DNA of 24,480 nucleotides from CAZXMB01 sp964641715 (GCA_964641715.1 CAZXMB010000018.1:1-24480); one strand, 5' to 3'; positions 7,560-15,738 are shown, counted from the stretch's first letter. Notes: generated by a model from the letters alone, not told the origin. Made by a program: numbers and translations.

Positions 7560-8576
7560 TTAAGAATATTGTGGTGGAAAGATCACTCCCACTTCATCCA
7601 GATGTCCGAGGGAGAAAACCCAGGTATCGAGGCCGAGCCTTGACCACTGTGACCCTCCGAGGCAAGCGGTCTCGGCCTCTCTTTGTTTGAGAATCAGCTC
7701 GATGTCAAACTCCAGAACATCGAGAAGATAGAACTTCGTCAGGAAGGCAACCCTTTCATGGTCCGGACTTCCCGGAAGGAGGGAATGAAAAGGTCCGCTT
7801 TGCAGCGGACCGATCCGGAGACGGAATTTTCCCATTCGGTCCTCGATCTCCTCGCCAAGGAAACTATCCTCCCCGAGGGAATTTCCAGCGGTTCCGGTCA
7901 AAAGCCTCTGATCAGGAGGGATCCTGACCACCCTCTTCAGACAGGGGATAACCTCCACGGGAATCCCTCCCAGGGCATCCTGAAGCAGGGTCCTTAGCCC
8001 GGAGGCCGATTTCGGGAATTGGGTGAAAAGACCCGTATACCGGATCAGGGAATAGGGCTCCGGCAGATCCTTTCTCAAAGCCCTTTCTCCAAGGCCGATC
8101 AGGCAGAAGAGCTTTTCGAGGACTCCGGGGTTATTCTCTTCGACCACCTTGAGAAAGAGACGGTACTTGGTCCAGCAGCGAAAGAGGAGAAGGTAGAGGC
8201 GATGGTTGAAGATGTCAATAAAGTCCCGGGTAACGGACATATCCTCGGAGGCTTCGTCAAGAAGGTCTTCCGTATAGAAGTTGGGAAGGGGGGAGGAAGA
8301 GCCGTAAAGTCCGAGGAGTGTGGCCGTGATGGAATAGAGGGGTCTTTCAGGGTCGGTCTCCTCGACCTTCGCCACATCCGCAGGAGGGAAAGAGAGGGAG
8401 AGTTCTGGCCGGACCCGAATATGTTCCTCATCCACGGACTCCTTTGTTCCGAGAATTTCGGGTTTGGAGATGAGAAGGCGCAGAAGCCTCATCACCTGAA
8501 AGAAGGAGAACTCGTGGGCTTTTTCAAGCAGGTCCGATTTTAAATGAGGGGGTGATCCCCTATCCTCGCCGGCCAT
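7560..8576 (-). CDS. tssG: T6SS baseplate protein TssG
   Basis: 338 aa. TssG pairs with two copies of TssF in the wedge of the T6SS baseplate, comparable to phage gp53-type baseplate parts. The N-terminal hallmark EFSFFQVMRLLRLL (about 22-35) corresponds to the TssG signature around SFFQAVRLL. LYGSSSPLPNFYTEDLLDE (about 108-126) and FNHRLYLLLFRCWTKYR (about 144-160) are also typical of the family. The start at 8576 lies inside the end of tssF (37-base overlap) and is preceded by a GGGAG site, so the two are translationally coupled, as expected for subunits assembled in fixed ratio. Length is normal and I see no damage. Confidence 0.95.
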   Translation of the reverse strand: MAGEDRGSPPHLKSDLLEKAHEFSFFQVMRLLRLLISKPEILGTKESVDEEHIRVRPELSLSFPPADVAKVEETDPERPLYSITATLLGLYGSSSPLPNFYTEDLLDEASEDMSVTRDFIDIFNHRLYLLLFRCWTKYRLFLKVVEENNPGVLEKLFCLIGLGERALRKDLPEPYSLIRYTGLFTQFPKSASGLRTLLQDALGGIPVEVIPCLKRVVRIPPDQRLLTGTAGNSLGEDSFLGEEIEDRMGKFRLRIGPLQSGPFHSLLPGSPDHERVAFLTKFYLLDVLEFDIELILKQREAETACLGGSQWSRLGLDTWVFSLGHLDEVGVIFPPQYS

Positions 8577-10300
8577 TGATAGACATCTCCCTTTGTCACC
8601 TCCTGGACGGTCAACCGGGTAAAATGGTTGAGGGAGGCGTAGTTGCCCAGGAAGTGATCCAAGACAGATCCGAAAAGATACATATCCCCCTGGCTTGCAA
8701 ATTTCTCCTGACGCATTTTCAGTTCGATTTCCTGACCCCGCATCATGATGCCGGAGACGATACGGTCGCAGGGCCTTGCCTCAAGACCTTCTATGCCTTC
8801 GATCCGTTTTCGATTGGCCTGGGTCTGGGTCCGGTTGCGGCTTCCCGGAAAGATATACTGCTCAAGAAGGGCCTTTAAATTCTCCGTGCGGGAGAGAGAG
8901 AGGGTGTTGAGAAAGAGGTGGGCCAGAAGGCGCCATCTCAGGTTCTCCCCGCCCTTCTCACCTTCCTTTCTCCCTTCCAGAGGGGGAAGTAGGCTGAACG
9001 TGGGGGCCTGGATATTTTTAAATTCCACCGAATCAGGAGAACTGCTGGTGGGAAGAGAGATGTCACCCAGTCGAAGATTTTCAGGCAGACCTCCGTTGCT
9101 GCAGAGGAGTTGAATGGAGAGGGTTTCGGAGGGGGGAGAGCCTGCCGAAGGAGGATAGGCAACCGAAAGGAAGAAATCGAACATCTCCCGGAGGGGAGAC
9201 TGCCGTATGATCACGCGATAGACCGGGTTGGCCTGAGGGTCGGGATTGAAGACTTCAAAAGGGACATAATGCCTCTCTTCTGCTGTTCCCTGAATATATC
9301 CGGCCACACTCACTACGGAATAGACCTGATGGTGCTCGGGATTGGAACCCGAAGGCCGGATCAGATATTTCGTCTTACGGTGGTCGATCTGAATGGGATC
9401 AGCCTCATGGGGAAAAAGATTGATTGCTGGGGTCACCGAGAGGGAAAAGTCATCTTTTTTGATACGGGGAGCCGGGAAGGGAAGGTCAGAGAGCTCAAAA
9501 TGGACTTCAAAGCGAGAGCCTTTCCCCCTTCCCTGCCATCTTTTCCAGCCACTCAGATCGAGAAAAAGGAATTTTTGAGGAGAGATGAAATATTCCTGAA
9601 TGATCCGGTAGCCCGGGAAGGCATGTGAAGGGTAAGGGATCAGGGCTTCCTTCTCCGAAAAGCCGACCGGCTTTAAACATTCCGGTTCAAGCCAGCAGGG
9701 GCTGCCTTTTTCAACGGGGTTAAGAAGAATCCGGCTCAGATGGCGCCGGAGAAGAAGATAGAGGTCAGAGGCATCGGGGTAGTCTCCTGCAAGAAAGAGC
9801 CTCAGTGACCCGGGTTCCCAATCCGAAAGTTTCACCCCTTTCAACTCGAAGAGGAGCTTGATCGTAGGAGGCTGTCCGGAGGGCTGTGCAAAAGTGGCAT
9901 CTAAGAGCGAAAGAGGATGGACTTCCACCCCATAGGAGGTCCGAAAGAGGCAGGAGGTCCCCTCCACGGGAACGGACGAAATCTGTATTCCCGGAGGGAT
10001 GGTCATGGATTGCCGGAGGATGGGTTTCGGGGCAAAGGCAATCAGGGTGGTGGAGGGGATGGGCCTGAGATAGTGAGGCCAGATCAACTGCATCAGTTCA
10101 TTGATGATCTCAGGAAACTCATCATCCAGTTTCTGCCTCAGAAGGGCCGTGAGAAAGGCCACGCCCTCGAGCAGGCGCTCCACATCCGGGTCCGGAGTTG
10201 TTCCGGCCAGCATCGGAGCAAGGGCCGGGTGGGCCATGGAGAATTCCTTGCCGAGGTCTTTGAGGTGTGACAGCTCTTCCTGAAAGTAACGGTTGAACAT
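8540..10300 (-). CDS. tssF: T6SS baseplate protein TssF
   Basis: 586 aa, full length for the TssF (VasA/ImpG) family, the main baseplate wedge subunit. The N-terminus FNRYFQEELSHLKDLGKEF and PDVERLLEGVAFLTALLRQK, followed by LDDEFPEIINELMQLIWPHY, are family hallmarks. The C-terminal AARPCDR-type segment appears here as EARPCDRIVSGIMMRGQEIE, again typical. The ATG at 10300 has no visible Shine-Dalgarno sequence (the leader reads GCAAGTTAACCC), unlike most neighbours. It is also the first gene after a 138-base spacer that contains a hairpin repeat, so its translation may be set differently from the rest of the operon. The 3' end overlaps tssG. Confidence 0.96.
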   Translation of the reverse strand: MFNRYFQEELSHLKDLGKEFSMAHPALAPMLAGTTPDPDVERLLEGVAFLTALLRQKLDDEFPEIINELMQLIWPHYLRPIPSTTLIAFAPKPILRQSMTIPPGIQISSVPVEGTSCLFRTSYGVEVHPLSLLDATFAQPSGQPPTIKLLFELKGVKLSDWEPGSLRLFLAGDYPDASDLYLLLRRHLSRILLNPVEKGSPCWLEPECLKPVGFSEKEALIPYPSHAFPGYRIIQEYFISPQKFLFLDLSGWKRWQGRGKGSRFEVHFELSDLPFPAPRIKKDDFSLSVTPAINLFPHEADPIQIDHRKTKYLIRPSGSNPEHHQVYSVVSVAGYIQGTAEERHYVPFEVFNPDPQANPVYRVIIRQSPLREMFDFFLSVAYPPSAGSPPSETLSIQLLCSNGGLPENLRLGDISLPTSSSPDSVEFKNIQAPTFSLLPPLEGRKEGEKGGENLRWRLLAHLFLNTLSLSRTENLKALLEQYIFPGSRNRTQTQANRKRIEGIEGLEARPCDRIVSGIMMRGQEIELKMRQEKFASQGDMYLFGSVLDHFLGNYASLNHFTRLTVQEVTKGDVYQWPARIGDHPLI

Positions 10301-10340
10301 GGGTTAACTTGCGGCGAATAGCCTAATTAAACGAGATAAA

Positions 10341-10390
10341 GGGGGTTTCGCCGTGGGCTAATAAACAGGCGACCACGGAAAGTCGCCCCC
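10341..10390. repeat. GC-rich imperfect hairpin / REP-like element between tssE and tssF
   Basis: The outer arms are GGGGG (10341-10345) and CCCCC (10386-10390). CCGTGG (10351-10356) pairs with CCACGG (10373-10378), and GGCGAC (10368-10373) can alternatively pair with GTCGCC (10382-10387). The two pairings are mutually exclusive, so two alternative folds exist. It shares the GGGGCGACTTT core (read on the minus strand) with the element at 20962-21016. In the transcript it falls downstream of tssE and 40 bases before tssF. There is no U-tract, so it is not a standard terminator; an mRNA-stabilising or attenuating REP-type element is more likely. Confidence 0.6.
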
Positions 10391-10438
10391 ACTATTTTAT
10401 TATTCGATTGATAATAATGATAGGCATGAGTTGAATGA

Positions 10439-10882
10439 TCAGCCCACAATATTTACTTTTCCTTCGTTGTCAACAGTGGTCTCCAAGAAGACCTGGGTCT
10501 TCGATTCCGTATAAAGTCTCCCTGTGATCTGGAACCGGATCGTCAGGGGATCGGTATACCCATCTGCCTCTCCCTCATCGGAATCGATCAGGTTGACCCT
10601 CACTCCCCTGAGCCGTGGCTCATATTTCTGGATGGCCAGACGGATCGCCTTCTCAATCTCCCTCTTCGGATTGGTCTCCGTTTTAGGAAGGGTGAGGAAA
10701 AAATCCGTGAAGTCAGGCGTTCCGTAGTCCTCTGCAATGGGAACATTCCCGTGTTTGGTGTTAAGGATTCGTTGCAAATGCCTGATGATCGAGTCAATGG
10801 TCCTCCGGGGGTTTTCCTTGCCCCGTCTCGCCGGTTCCTTCTCCCAAGATTGAAGTCGCTCCAGAAGCCTTTCTTCTCTCAT
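10439..10882 (-). CDS. tssE: T6SS baseplate protein TssE (gp25-like)
   Basis: 147 aa, normal for TssE, the homologue of phage T4 gp25 that seeds sheath assembly on the baseplate. The N-terminal ERLQSWEK and the core SIIRHLQRILNTKHGNVP, then EDYGTPDFTDF (about 30-60), are the family signature. The C-terminal half ends with the usual beta-strands (LTIRFQITGRLY). It begins 13 bases after the stop of the upstream hcp gene, with a weak TAGGAA site, and is followed by a 138-base spacer before tssF. No oddities in length or sequence. Confidence 0.95.
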   Translation of the reverse strand: MREERLLERLQSWEKEPARRGKENPRRTIDSIIRHLQRILNTKHGNVPIAEDYGTPDFTDFFLTLPKTETNPKREIEKAIRLAIQKYEPRLRGVRVNLIDSDEGEADGYTDPLTIRFQITGRLYTESKTQVFLETTVDNEGKVNIVG

Positions 10883-10895
10883 AAGAATTCAGTTC

Positions 10896-11393
10896 CTACG
10901 AATGGGTTTGCCATTCGTCGGTATGCTCCGAACTGGTACTGCCGCTCGAATAGGTATAGGTGATTTCCCCGAAAACGAAGGAGACCTCTTCCATTGCTGG
11001 AAGGCTAACTGTGCTATCGGCCAAGGTATTCGGAAGGATGGTCTTGATCGATGAGATGTGGCCCTGCCTCAGCCGGATGGTGTAAAATTGCTCGGTGGTG
11101 CCATCTCCTACAGGGCTGGGCCTGTAAAATTTTATTGTGACCTCTACTGGATCAAAATTACAGAGGATCTGATGGAGAATGGGAGAAGATCGGTCGATCA
11201 ACTTTTTGATGGTGATCGGGCCATGGGATCGTTCCCCTGTGAGCATTCCCGAGGCCTCACGGTTGATTTGAACCTTGTGCTCAAACTCAATGGCCTCAAT
11301 TGACCCCTCACGGTTCATGCTTGTTACGGTGCTATCTCCCCTGACCTCCCCTGCCTGCTCCCCCCTTATCCATACGTAGATGTTCAGCGCCAT
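10896..11393 (-). CDS. hcp: Divergent Hcp tube protein (TssD), second copy
   Basis: 165 aa of the Hcp family, which forms hexameric rings stacked into the T6SS inner tube. Visible family features are an N-terminal strand (MALNIYVWIRGEQAGEVRG), IEAIEFEHKVQ (about 33-43), GPITIKKLIDRSSPILHQIL (about 58-77), VEVTIKFYRP (83-92), YTIRLRQGHISSIKTILPN (about 103-121) and MEEVSFVFGEITYTY (about 132-146). It is clearly diverged from the other Hcp at 11513-12001, lacking the canonical PRDPQTGLPTGKR loop and the C-terminal TWEIDG block, and has a Ser-rich tail instead. It may form a separate tube, mix into the main one, or carry specific cargo. A GAGGAG site supports the ATG at 11393. Confidence 0.92.
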   Translation of the reverse strand: MALNIYVWIRGEQAGEVRGDSTVTSMNREGSIEAIEFEHKVQINREASGMLTGERSHGPITIKKLIDRSSPILHQILCNFDPVEVTIKFYRPSPVGDGTTEQFYTIRLRQGHISSIKTILPNTLADSTVSLPAMEEVSFVFGEITYTYSSGSTSSEHTDEWQTHS

Positions 11394-11493
11394 AATTCGC
11401 TCCTCTTTCGCCTTTCTCCATCCAGCCGAACAATCTTTCCCGAAATTCAGGAAATCACGGTTGGCCCTTTACAGGAGATACTTTTCCTTACCC

Positions 11494-11507
11494 GGGGCGG
11501 AATCCCC
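11494..11507 (-). other. Short GC hairpin just after the canonical hcp stop codon
   Basis: GGGG (11494-11497) and CCCC (11504-11507) flank a six-base loop, a few bases downstream of the hcp stop at 11513 in the transcript. There is no following U-tract. It could slow 3' exonucleases and help hcp mRNA accumulate, but the stem is only four pairs, so support is weak. Confidence 0.25.
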
Positions 11508-11512
11508 TCGCA

Positions 11513-12001
11513 TCATTTAGGGACCTGCCATGAATCCTGGGCTTCAACCCCGTCGATCTCCCAGGTCCAGATGATTTTCGAGTAGGTGAAGGAGACATCC
11601 TCCATGTGGGTAAAACTCTCCCTGGCCGGGTCCAGGGCATTCGGTATCCATGGTTTGATGGAGACGATGATGGCGTCTTCCAGTTTGATCGTAAAGTAAT
11701 GCTCTTCATTGCCGGAAGGGTTAATCCTGTAATACTTCATTGTCACATCGCTCATTCTTTCCCCTGTGGCAAGGGCCTGGTAGAGCTTCGGTGATCCCTT
11801 GTCAAAGACCTTTGTCACGATCAGGGCATTATGGACCCGCTTTCCGGTGGGGAGACCGGTCTGAGGATCGCGGGGGATATAGACCTCATGATTGAGGGCC
11901 TGGCAGAGGATGGTATCCTTACGGCCCTCCATGGTGCAGCACCCCTGAGAAATGTTCCCCTGGGTTTTCCCTGTTAACGACATGTGAAATGGCATCGGCA
12001 T
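11513..12001 (-). CDS. hcp: Canonical Hcp tube protein (TssD), first copy
   Basis: 162 aa and close to the textbook Hcp1 type. It shows MPMPFHMSLTGKTQGNISQG, then EGRKDTILCQALNHEVYIPR with the long loop DPQTGLPTGKRVHNALIVTK, HYFTIKLEDAIIVSIKP and HMEDVSFTYSKIIWTWE. Hcp forms hexameric rings that polymerise into the tube inside the TssB/C sheath and carry small effectors in the lumen. It directly follows tssC, its usual position. GGAGG lies before the ATG at 12001. The 99-base spacer separating it from tssC contains a striking dyad array that may affect its expression. This copy is the likely main tube subunit. Confidence 0.97.
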   Translation of the reverse strand: MPMPFHMSLTGKTQGNISQGCCTMEGRKDTILCQALNHEVYIPRDPQTGLPTGKRVHNALIVTKVFDKGSPKLYQALATGERMSDVTMKYYRINPSGNEEHYFTIKLEDAIIVSIKPWIPNALDPARESFTHMEDVSFTYSKIIWTWEIDGVEAQDSWQVPK

Positions 12002-12031
12002 AGTCCTTTCCTCCTTTCTTTTTTTAAAAAT

Positions 12032-12095
12032 CGAATAGCACGAATGGTAGCGAATAACGCGAATTCGTGTAATTCGTTCTCATTCGATTCATTCG
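12032..12095. repeat. Dyad-symmetric array of eight CGAAT/ATTCG half-sites between tssC and hcp
   Basis: Four CGAAT units start at 12032, 12041, 12051 and 12060 (steps 9, 10, 9). Four ATTCG units start at 12063, 12072, 12082 and 12091 (steps 9, 10, 9). Every unit has an exact mirror partner about the centre at 12063/12064, so the block is a 64-base imperfect inverted repeat with near-helical-turn spacing. In RNA it would fold into stacked five-pair helices separated by small internal loops, directly ahead of the hcp ribosome site. It may be a member of a dispersed intergenic repeat family or an mRNA structure. Confidence 0.7.
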
Positions 12096-12100
12096 TTAAA

Positions 12101-13588
12101 TCACTTCTTATCCAGCTTTCCAACGAGGGAGAGGGTGAAGAAGGAGCCCATATATTTGAAATGGGGTCTCACCTCCAGCCTTACCCTGTACCAACCGGGA
12201 TCTCCCTCCACATCCTCCACCATCACGCGAGCCTGGCGAAGGGGCCTACGGCTTCTCACAGCAGGCGACGGGCTTTCCTGATCCGCGATGTACTGGCGGA
12301 TCCAGTCATTGAGCTCCCTTTCGAGATCAACCCTTTCCTTCCAGGATCCGATATTCTCCCTTTGAATCACCTTCAGGTAGTGGGCCAGACGGTTGATGAC
12401 AAACATATAGGGTAACTGAAGTCCCAGTTTGTAATTGGTCTCCGCCTCCCTGCCTTCCTTTGTCTTTGGAAAGACCTTGGGTTTCTGTGCGGAGTTGGCC
12501 GAGAAGAAGGCCGCATTGTCACTTCCCTTTCGCATGGTCAGGGCGATGAATCCCTCCTCAGCCAGTTCGAATTCCCTTCGTTCCGAGATCAACACCTCCG
12601 TGGGGATCTTGGTCTGAATCTCTCCCATGGCTTCGAACTGATGAAGGGGCAGGTCTTCCACTGCACCTCCTGAGGTGGGTCCGATAATATTGGCGCACCA
12701 GCGGTATTTTGCAAAACTGTCGGTGAGCCTGGAGGTAAAGGCAAAGCTAGAGTTCCCCCAGAGGTAATGGTCATGGCTGGCAGAGACATCTTCCTGATAG
12801 TTAAAGCTCTTTACCGGCTGGGTGTCAGGACCGTAGGGAAGGCGAAGCAGGAAGCGGGGAAGTGTCAAACCCACATATCGGGCATCCTCACTCTCCCGGA
12901 AGGATTGCCACTTGATATACTGAGGGCCCTCCATGATGGCCTTGATATCCTTCAAATGGGGAAGGGTTGTGAAGTCAACGATTCCAAAGAAGGTGGGACT
13001 GGCGGCTGTAATAAAGGGAGCATGGGCCATGGTAGCCACACTGGCCGCATACTGGAGAAGCCTCATGTCCTGAGGCCCTGCTCCAAATTCATAATTGCCG
13101 ATCATTGCCCCGTAAGGTTTGCCGCCAAACTGGCCATATTCCGCGGTATAGACCGTTTTATAAAGGCCGGACTTGACGATCTCGGGAGCATCCCCGAAGT
13201 CATCAAGCAGGTCCTCTTTGCTCACATTGAGGATCTCGATTTTAATGTTCTCACGGAAGTCCGCCTTATCGATCAGAAATTTGATGGAACGCCAGGCGGA
13301 TTCTAACTTCTGAAAATCCTGTTGATGAAGGATCGCATCCAACTGGAGGCTCATCTTCTTGTCGATCTCCGCAATCATCTCGTCCACAACGGCTTTGGAG
13401 ACCTTGACCGCTTCCCGGCCAGGTACGAGAAGCCCGGCAAGGAAGGCCTCCAGCCCCCTTTTCATGACCGAATAGTTTTCATCTGTGGGTTTGAGATTGG
13501 TGGCCTGAATAATCTCTTCCAACAGAGAGGGCTGTTCCAAGACCTTCGCTTCGGCAGACACGGCTGCCTTTCCTCTTTCTTCAGCCAT
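12101..13588 (-). CDS. tssC: T6SS contractile sheath large subunit TssC (VipB)
   Basis: 495 aa, normal for TssC, which with TssB builds the contractile sheath around the Hcp tube. Hallmarks visible are QKLESAWRSIKFLIDKADF (about 74-92), EILNVSKEDLLDDF (about 98-111), YGAMIGNYEFG (about 139-149), LPRFLLRLPYG (about 224-234) and FMVINRLAHYLKVIQRENIG-type sequence near the C-terminus (PYMFVINRLAHYLKVIQREN). The start at 13588 follows the tssB stop by 12 bases and has an AGGAGGG site overlapping that stop. No truncation or missing segment is evident. Confidence 0.97.
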   Translation of the reverse strand: MAEERGKAAVSAEAKVLEQPSLLEEIIQATNLKPTDENYSVMKRGLEAFLAGLLVPGREAVKVSKAVVDEMIAEIDKKMSLQLDAILHQQDFQKLESAWRSIKFLIDKADFRENIKIEILNVSKEDLLDDFGDAPEIVKSGLYKTVYTAEYGQFGGKPYGAMIGNYEFGAGPQDMRLLQYAASVATMAHAPFITAASPTFFGIVDFTTLPHLKDIKAIMEGPQYIKWQSFRESEDARYVGLTLPRFLLRLPYGPDTQPVKSFNYQEDVSASHDHYLWGNSSFAFTSRLTDSFAKYRWCANIIGPTSGGAVEDLPLHQFEAMGEIQTKIPTEVLISERREFELAEEGFIALTMRKGSDNAAFFSANSAQKPKVFPKTKEGREAETNYKLGLQLPYMFVINRLAHYLKVIQRENIGSWKERVDLERELNDWIRQYIADQESPSPAVRSRRPLRQARVMVEDVEGDPGWYRVRLEVRPHFKYMGSFFTLSLVGKLDKK

Positions 13589-13600
13589 AGATTTCCCTCC

Positions 13601-14086
13601 TTATTCTCCGATCCCCATTTCTTTGAGGAGCTGTTTTCGAGCGGTTTCATCTTTGACCAGTTCCTGGACCTTCTTCCGGAACTCGGGCACATTGGCCAGA
13701 GGTCCCCTCAGGGACCGTAAGGCCTCCCTCAGTTCGAGGAGACGTTTTAATTCAGGAACCTGGTTGACGAGTGACTCCGGGTCAAAATCTTTGATGGATT
13801 TCATCTGGAGCTTCACACCCATCTCTTCATCCGGCCTTCCGGAAAGGCGATTGGGCACGGTGATGTTCAAACCGAGACCATGGGCCTTCAGGACTTCATT
13901 GAAATTGTCTTTGTCAATATTAACAGGCTCTCTTTTTTCCAGAGCCCTCTCATCCGGCCTTCCCGTAAAGTCACCCATGACCAGTATCTTGAGGGGAAGT
14001 TCCACATCCTCTTTGACATCTCCTGTGGCCGGACGATAGACAATGTTGATTCTCTCTTTTGGAGCAACGGATGCCTCTTTTGCCAT
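13601..14086 (-). CDS. tssB: T6SS contractile sheath small subunit TssB (VipA)
   Basis: 161 aa, full length. TssB pairs with TssC to form the sheath and carries part of the ClpV interaction surface. The N-terminus shows PKERINIVYRPATGD and VELPLKILVMGDFTG, then RALEKREPVNIDKDNF (about 48-63), all diagnostic. SIKDFDPESLVNQVPEL (about 97-113) matches the usual M.DF.P..+..Q.P.L segment. It starts at 14086 with GGAGG upstream and lies 20 bases after the tssA stop. It is translationally linked to tssC through the shared ribosome site at its stop codon. Confidence 0.97.
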   Translation of the reverse strand: MAKEASVAPKERINIVYRPATGDVKEDVELPLKILVMGDFTGRPDERALEKREPVNIDKDNFNEVLKAHGLGLNITVPNRLSGRPDEEMGVKLQMKSIKDFDPESLVNQVPELKRLLELREALRSLRGPLANVPEFRKKVQELVKDETARKQLLKEMGIGE

Positions 14087-14106
14087 AATTCCCTCCTTTC
14101 TTTGGT

Positions 14107-15654
14107 TTATCCCTTCCCGATCCGAATCGCTTCTGTCAGGTCAAGCCTGGCGATGCGCTGAAAGACCTCATGGGCCTTCTCCTTTGAGGCCTGATCCGAT
14201 TGGGAAGAAAACCCCATCCAAATCACCTTAAGACCTTTCAGGGATAACTCTGGATCATACTCCTCTAAACGGTAGAAGTCAATCTCTTTGAGGATCTCCT
14301 CGAGATGAGGAAGAGCCACTTTTGCCTGTTTGTTCTTGATCAGGAGCTGGGAGAGGGCAAGACGCCAGAGCAGTTTCTCTCTCCGCGATGGACTGCGCTG
14401 GAACTTCTGCTGAAGGCCTTCGATTGCCTCGATGAGCTTTCCCTTTTTGATCAGCGCCTGAGCCTCCTCCACCCCCCCCTCAATGGGGTTTTTATCCTCT
14501 TTCGGAAGGATCGGAGCTGATATCATTGGAGATCCTTCTGAAGAGAGGGTCGGACTGAAGGCGATCTCCTTCAACCACTTCTTCGTGTCAGGATCGGCGA
14601 ATGGAAACCCGTCGGAAAAGGTAAGGTCTTCCAATCCGGAAAAACGATGGATGAGGAAGGCAGTCTCTTCATGAACCACCCCCTTTGCCTTCTCATATTT
14701 CTCTCCCAGATGGAAGAGACCCTCTGATACGAAACGGTTGAGGTCGATCCAGAAGATGAACTGTGGAAGTCTTGTCTCTGCGGATCTGATCAGGCCCTCA
14801 TCATCTCCCTTCTCCCTCAATTCAGAGAGGATCGTTCTGATCTGGGCAGGGGGAGGAGGGATTTTGGTCCTGCCCTCAGTCGAAGGAGGAAGACCCTCGA
14901 CCCCCGACCAGGCATGGATTCGCGACCATCGGTAGGGCAGGGGATTGGAGAGGTCTTCTTTCAGGAGAAAGGAGACTGCATCGCTGATCCTCCGGAGTGC
15001 GGCATTGAAGACCCTCTGAGCATCCTTACCGGATGCGATTGTCTCTTGGATCTCCGCTCCCGGGCTGACTGCTTTTTCAACCGGAGCCGGAATCTCCTCT
15101 TTTGGCTTCTCAGGCGGGGTCGGAGGCGGAGAGAGATTTTTCAACTGGTCCTGAATCGAGGTGAGGGAGGGGGGTTTTTCGAAGTTCTGGGTCAGGAGCT
15201 GATCGATCTTCTCAAGATTCTCTCTGAAGGATTTCATCAGCTCCGGAGAGATGGGTGCGGGTTTGAGCTGTTTGAGAGCTCCCTCTGTCTTCTCAGCCCA
15301 CCATTCAATAGCACTCACCCGGCCTTTCATCTTTGCGGGGTAGAGTAGATCCCAGAAGGTTTCGAGCATATCCCCGATGATTTTGAGCCCGATGGCAAAT
15401 CCCTCGATCTGGCGGGTGTAGATCAGGGCAACGGTGAGGTAACTTGCAGCCAGAAGGTCCTTCGACTTCTCTCCGAGGATTTCAGAGGAGAGCTTTACGA
15501 TCTTTCCCCAATCGACACTCGCAGGGCCGGCAAGGGAGGAGAGCTTGCCGACCTCGGCCTGGAGCTCTTCAAAGAGAGGCTCAAACCGCACATCCATGCC
15601 GGTCGGTTGTTCCTGGCTGATGGGCTCTTTGCCTAAGGATTCAAGATTCATCAT
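14107..15654 (-). CDS. tssA: T6SS sheath-assembly protein TssA (ImpA family)
   Basis: 515 aa. TssA proteins contact the baseplate and the distal sheath end and coordinate tube and sheath polymerisation. The ImpA_N domain lies at about 30-160 (SVDWGKIVKLSSEIL, SKDLLAASYLTVALIYTRQI, GLKIIGDMLETFWDLLYP, then GRVSAIEWWAEK). A Pro-rich linker follows (about 225-250: SPPPTPPEKPKEEIPAP), then a helical middle domain. The C-terminus has the TPR-like VasJ/EvpK-type repeats (about 405-510, ending FQRIARLDLTEAIRIGKG). Two tandem ATGs (15654 and 15651) open the frame after a GGG-rich site, and the second has slightly better spacing. It begins 84 bases after tagF, with a hairpin in between. Confidence 0.95.
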   Translation of the reverse strand: MMNLESLGKEPISQEQPTGMDVRFEPLFEELQAEVGKLSSLAGPASVDWGKIVKLSSEILGEKSKDLLAASYLTVALIYTRQIEGFAIGLKIIGDMLETFWDLLYPAKMKGRVSAIEWWAEKTEGALKQLKPAPISPELMKSFRENLEKIDQLLTQNFEKPPSLTSIQDQLKNLSPPPTPPEKPKEEIPAPVEKAVSPGAEIQETIASGKDAQRVFNAALRRISDAVSFLLKEDLSNPLPYRWSRIHAWSGVEGLPPSTEGRTKIPPPPAQIRTILSELREKGDDEGLIRSAETRLPQFIFWIDLNRFVSEGLFHLGEKYEKAKGVVHEETAFLIHRFSGLEDLTFSDGFPFADPDTKKWLKEIAFSPTLSSEGSPMISAPILPKEDKNPIEGGVEEAQALIKKGKLIEAIEGLQQKFQRSPSRREKLLWRLALSQLLIKNKQAKVALPHLEEILKEIDFYRLEEYDPELSLKGLKVIWMGFSSQSDQASKEKAHEVFQRIARLDLTEAIRIGKG

Positions 15655-15688
15655 TACCCTGTGATCCCCTTTTTGACAATGCCGGTAT

Positions 15689-15717
15689 GAGTGGGAACGG
15701 CTATCGTTCCGACACTC
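15689..15717 (-). other. Stem-loop between tagF and tssA
   Basis: GAGTG-GGAACG (15689-15699) pairs with CGTTCC-CACTC (15705-15717, with a two-base GA bulge) around a five-base loop. This gives an 11-pair stem about 20 bases downstream of the tagF stop and 34 bases ahead of tssA. There is no U-run after it on the transcribed strand, so it is not a standard intrinsic terminator. An RNA-processing, attenuation or mRNA-stability element separating the membrane-complex genes from the tail genes is possible. Confidence 0.45.
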
Positions 15718-15738
15718 GCAATCGGGAGGGGTCTGGAA

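Noticed and set aside
12032..12095. CRISPR-like array
   Set aside because: Units are five bases with 4-5 base spacing and mirror symmetry; there are no 25-40 base repeats and no cas genes.
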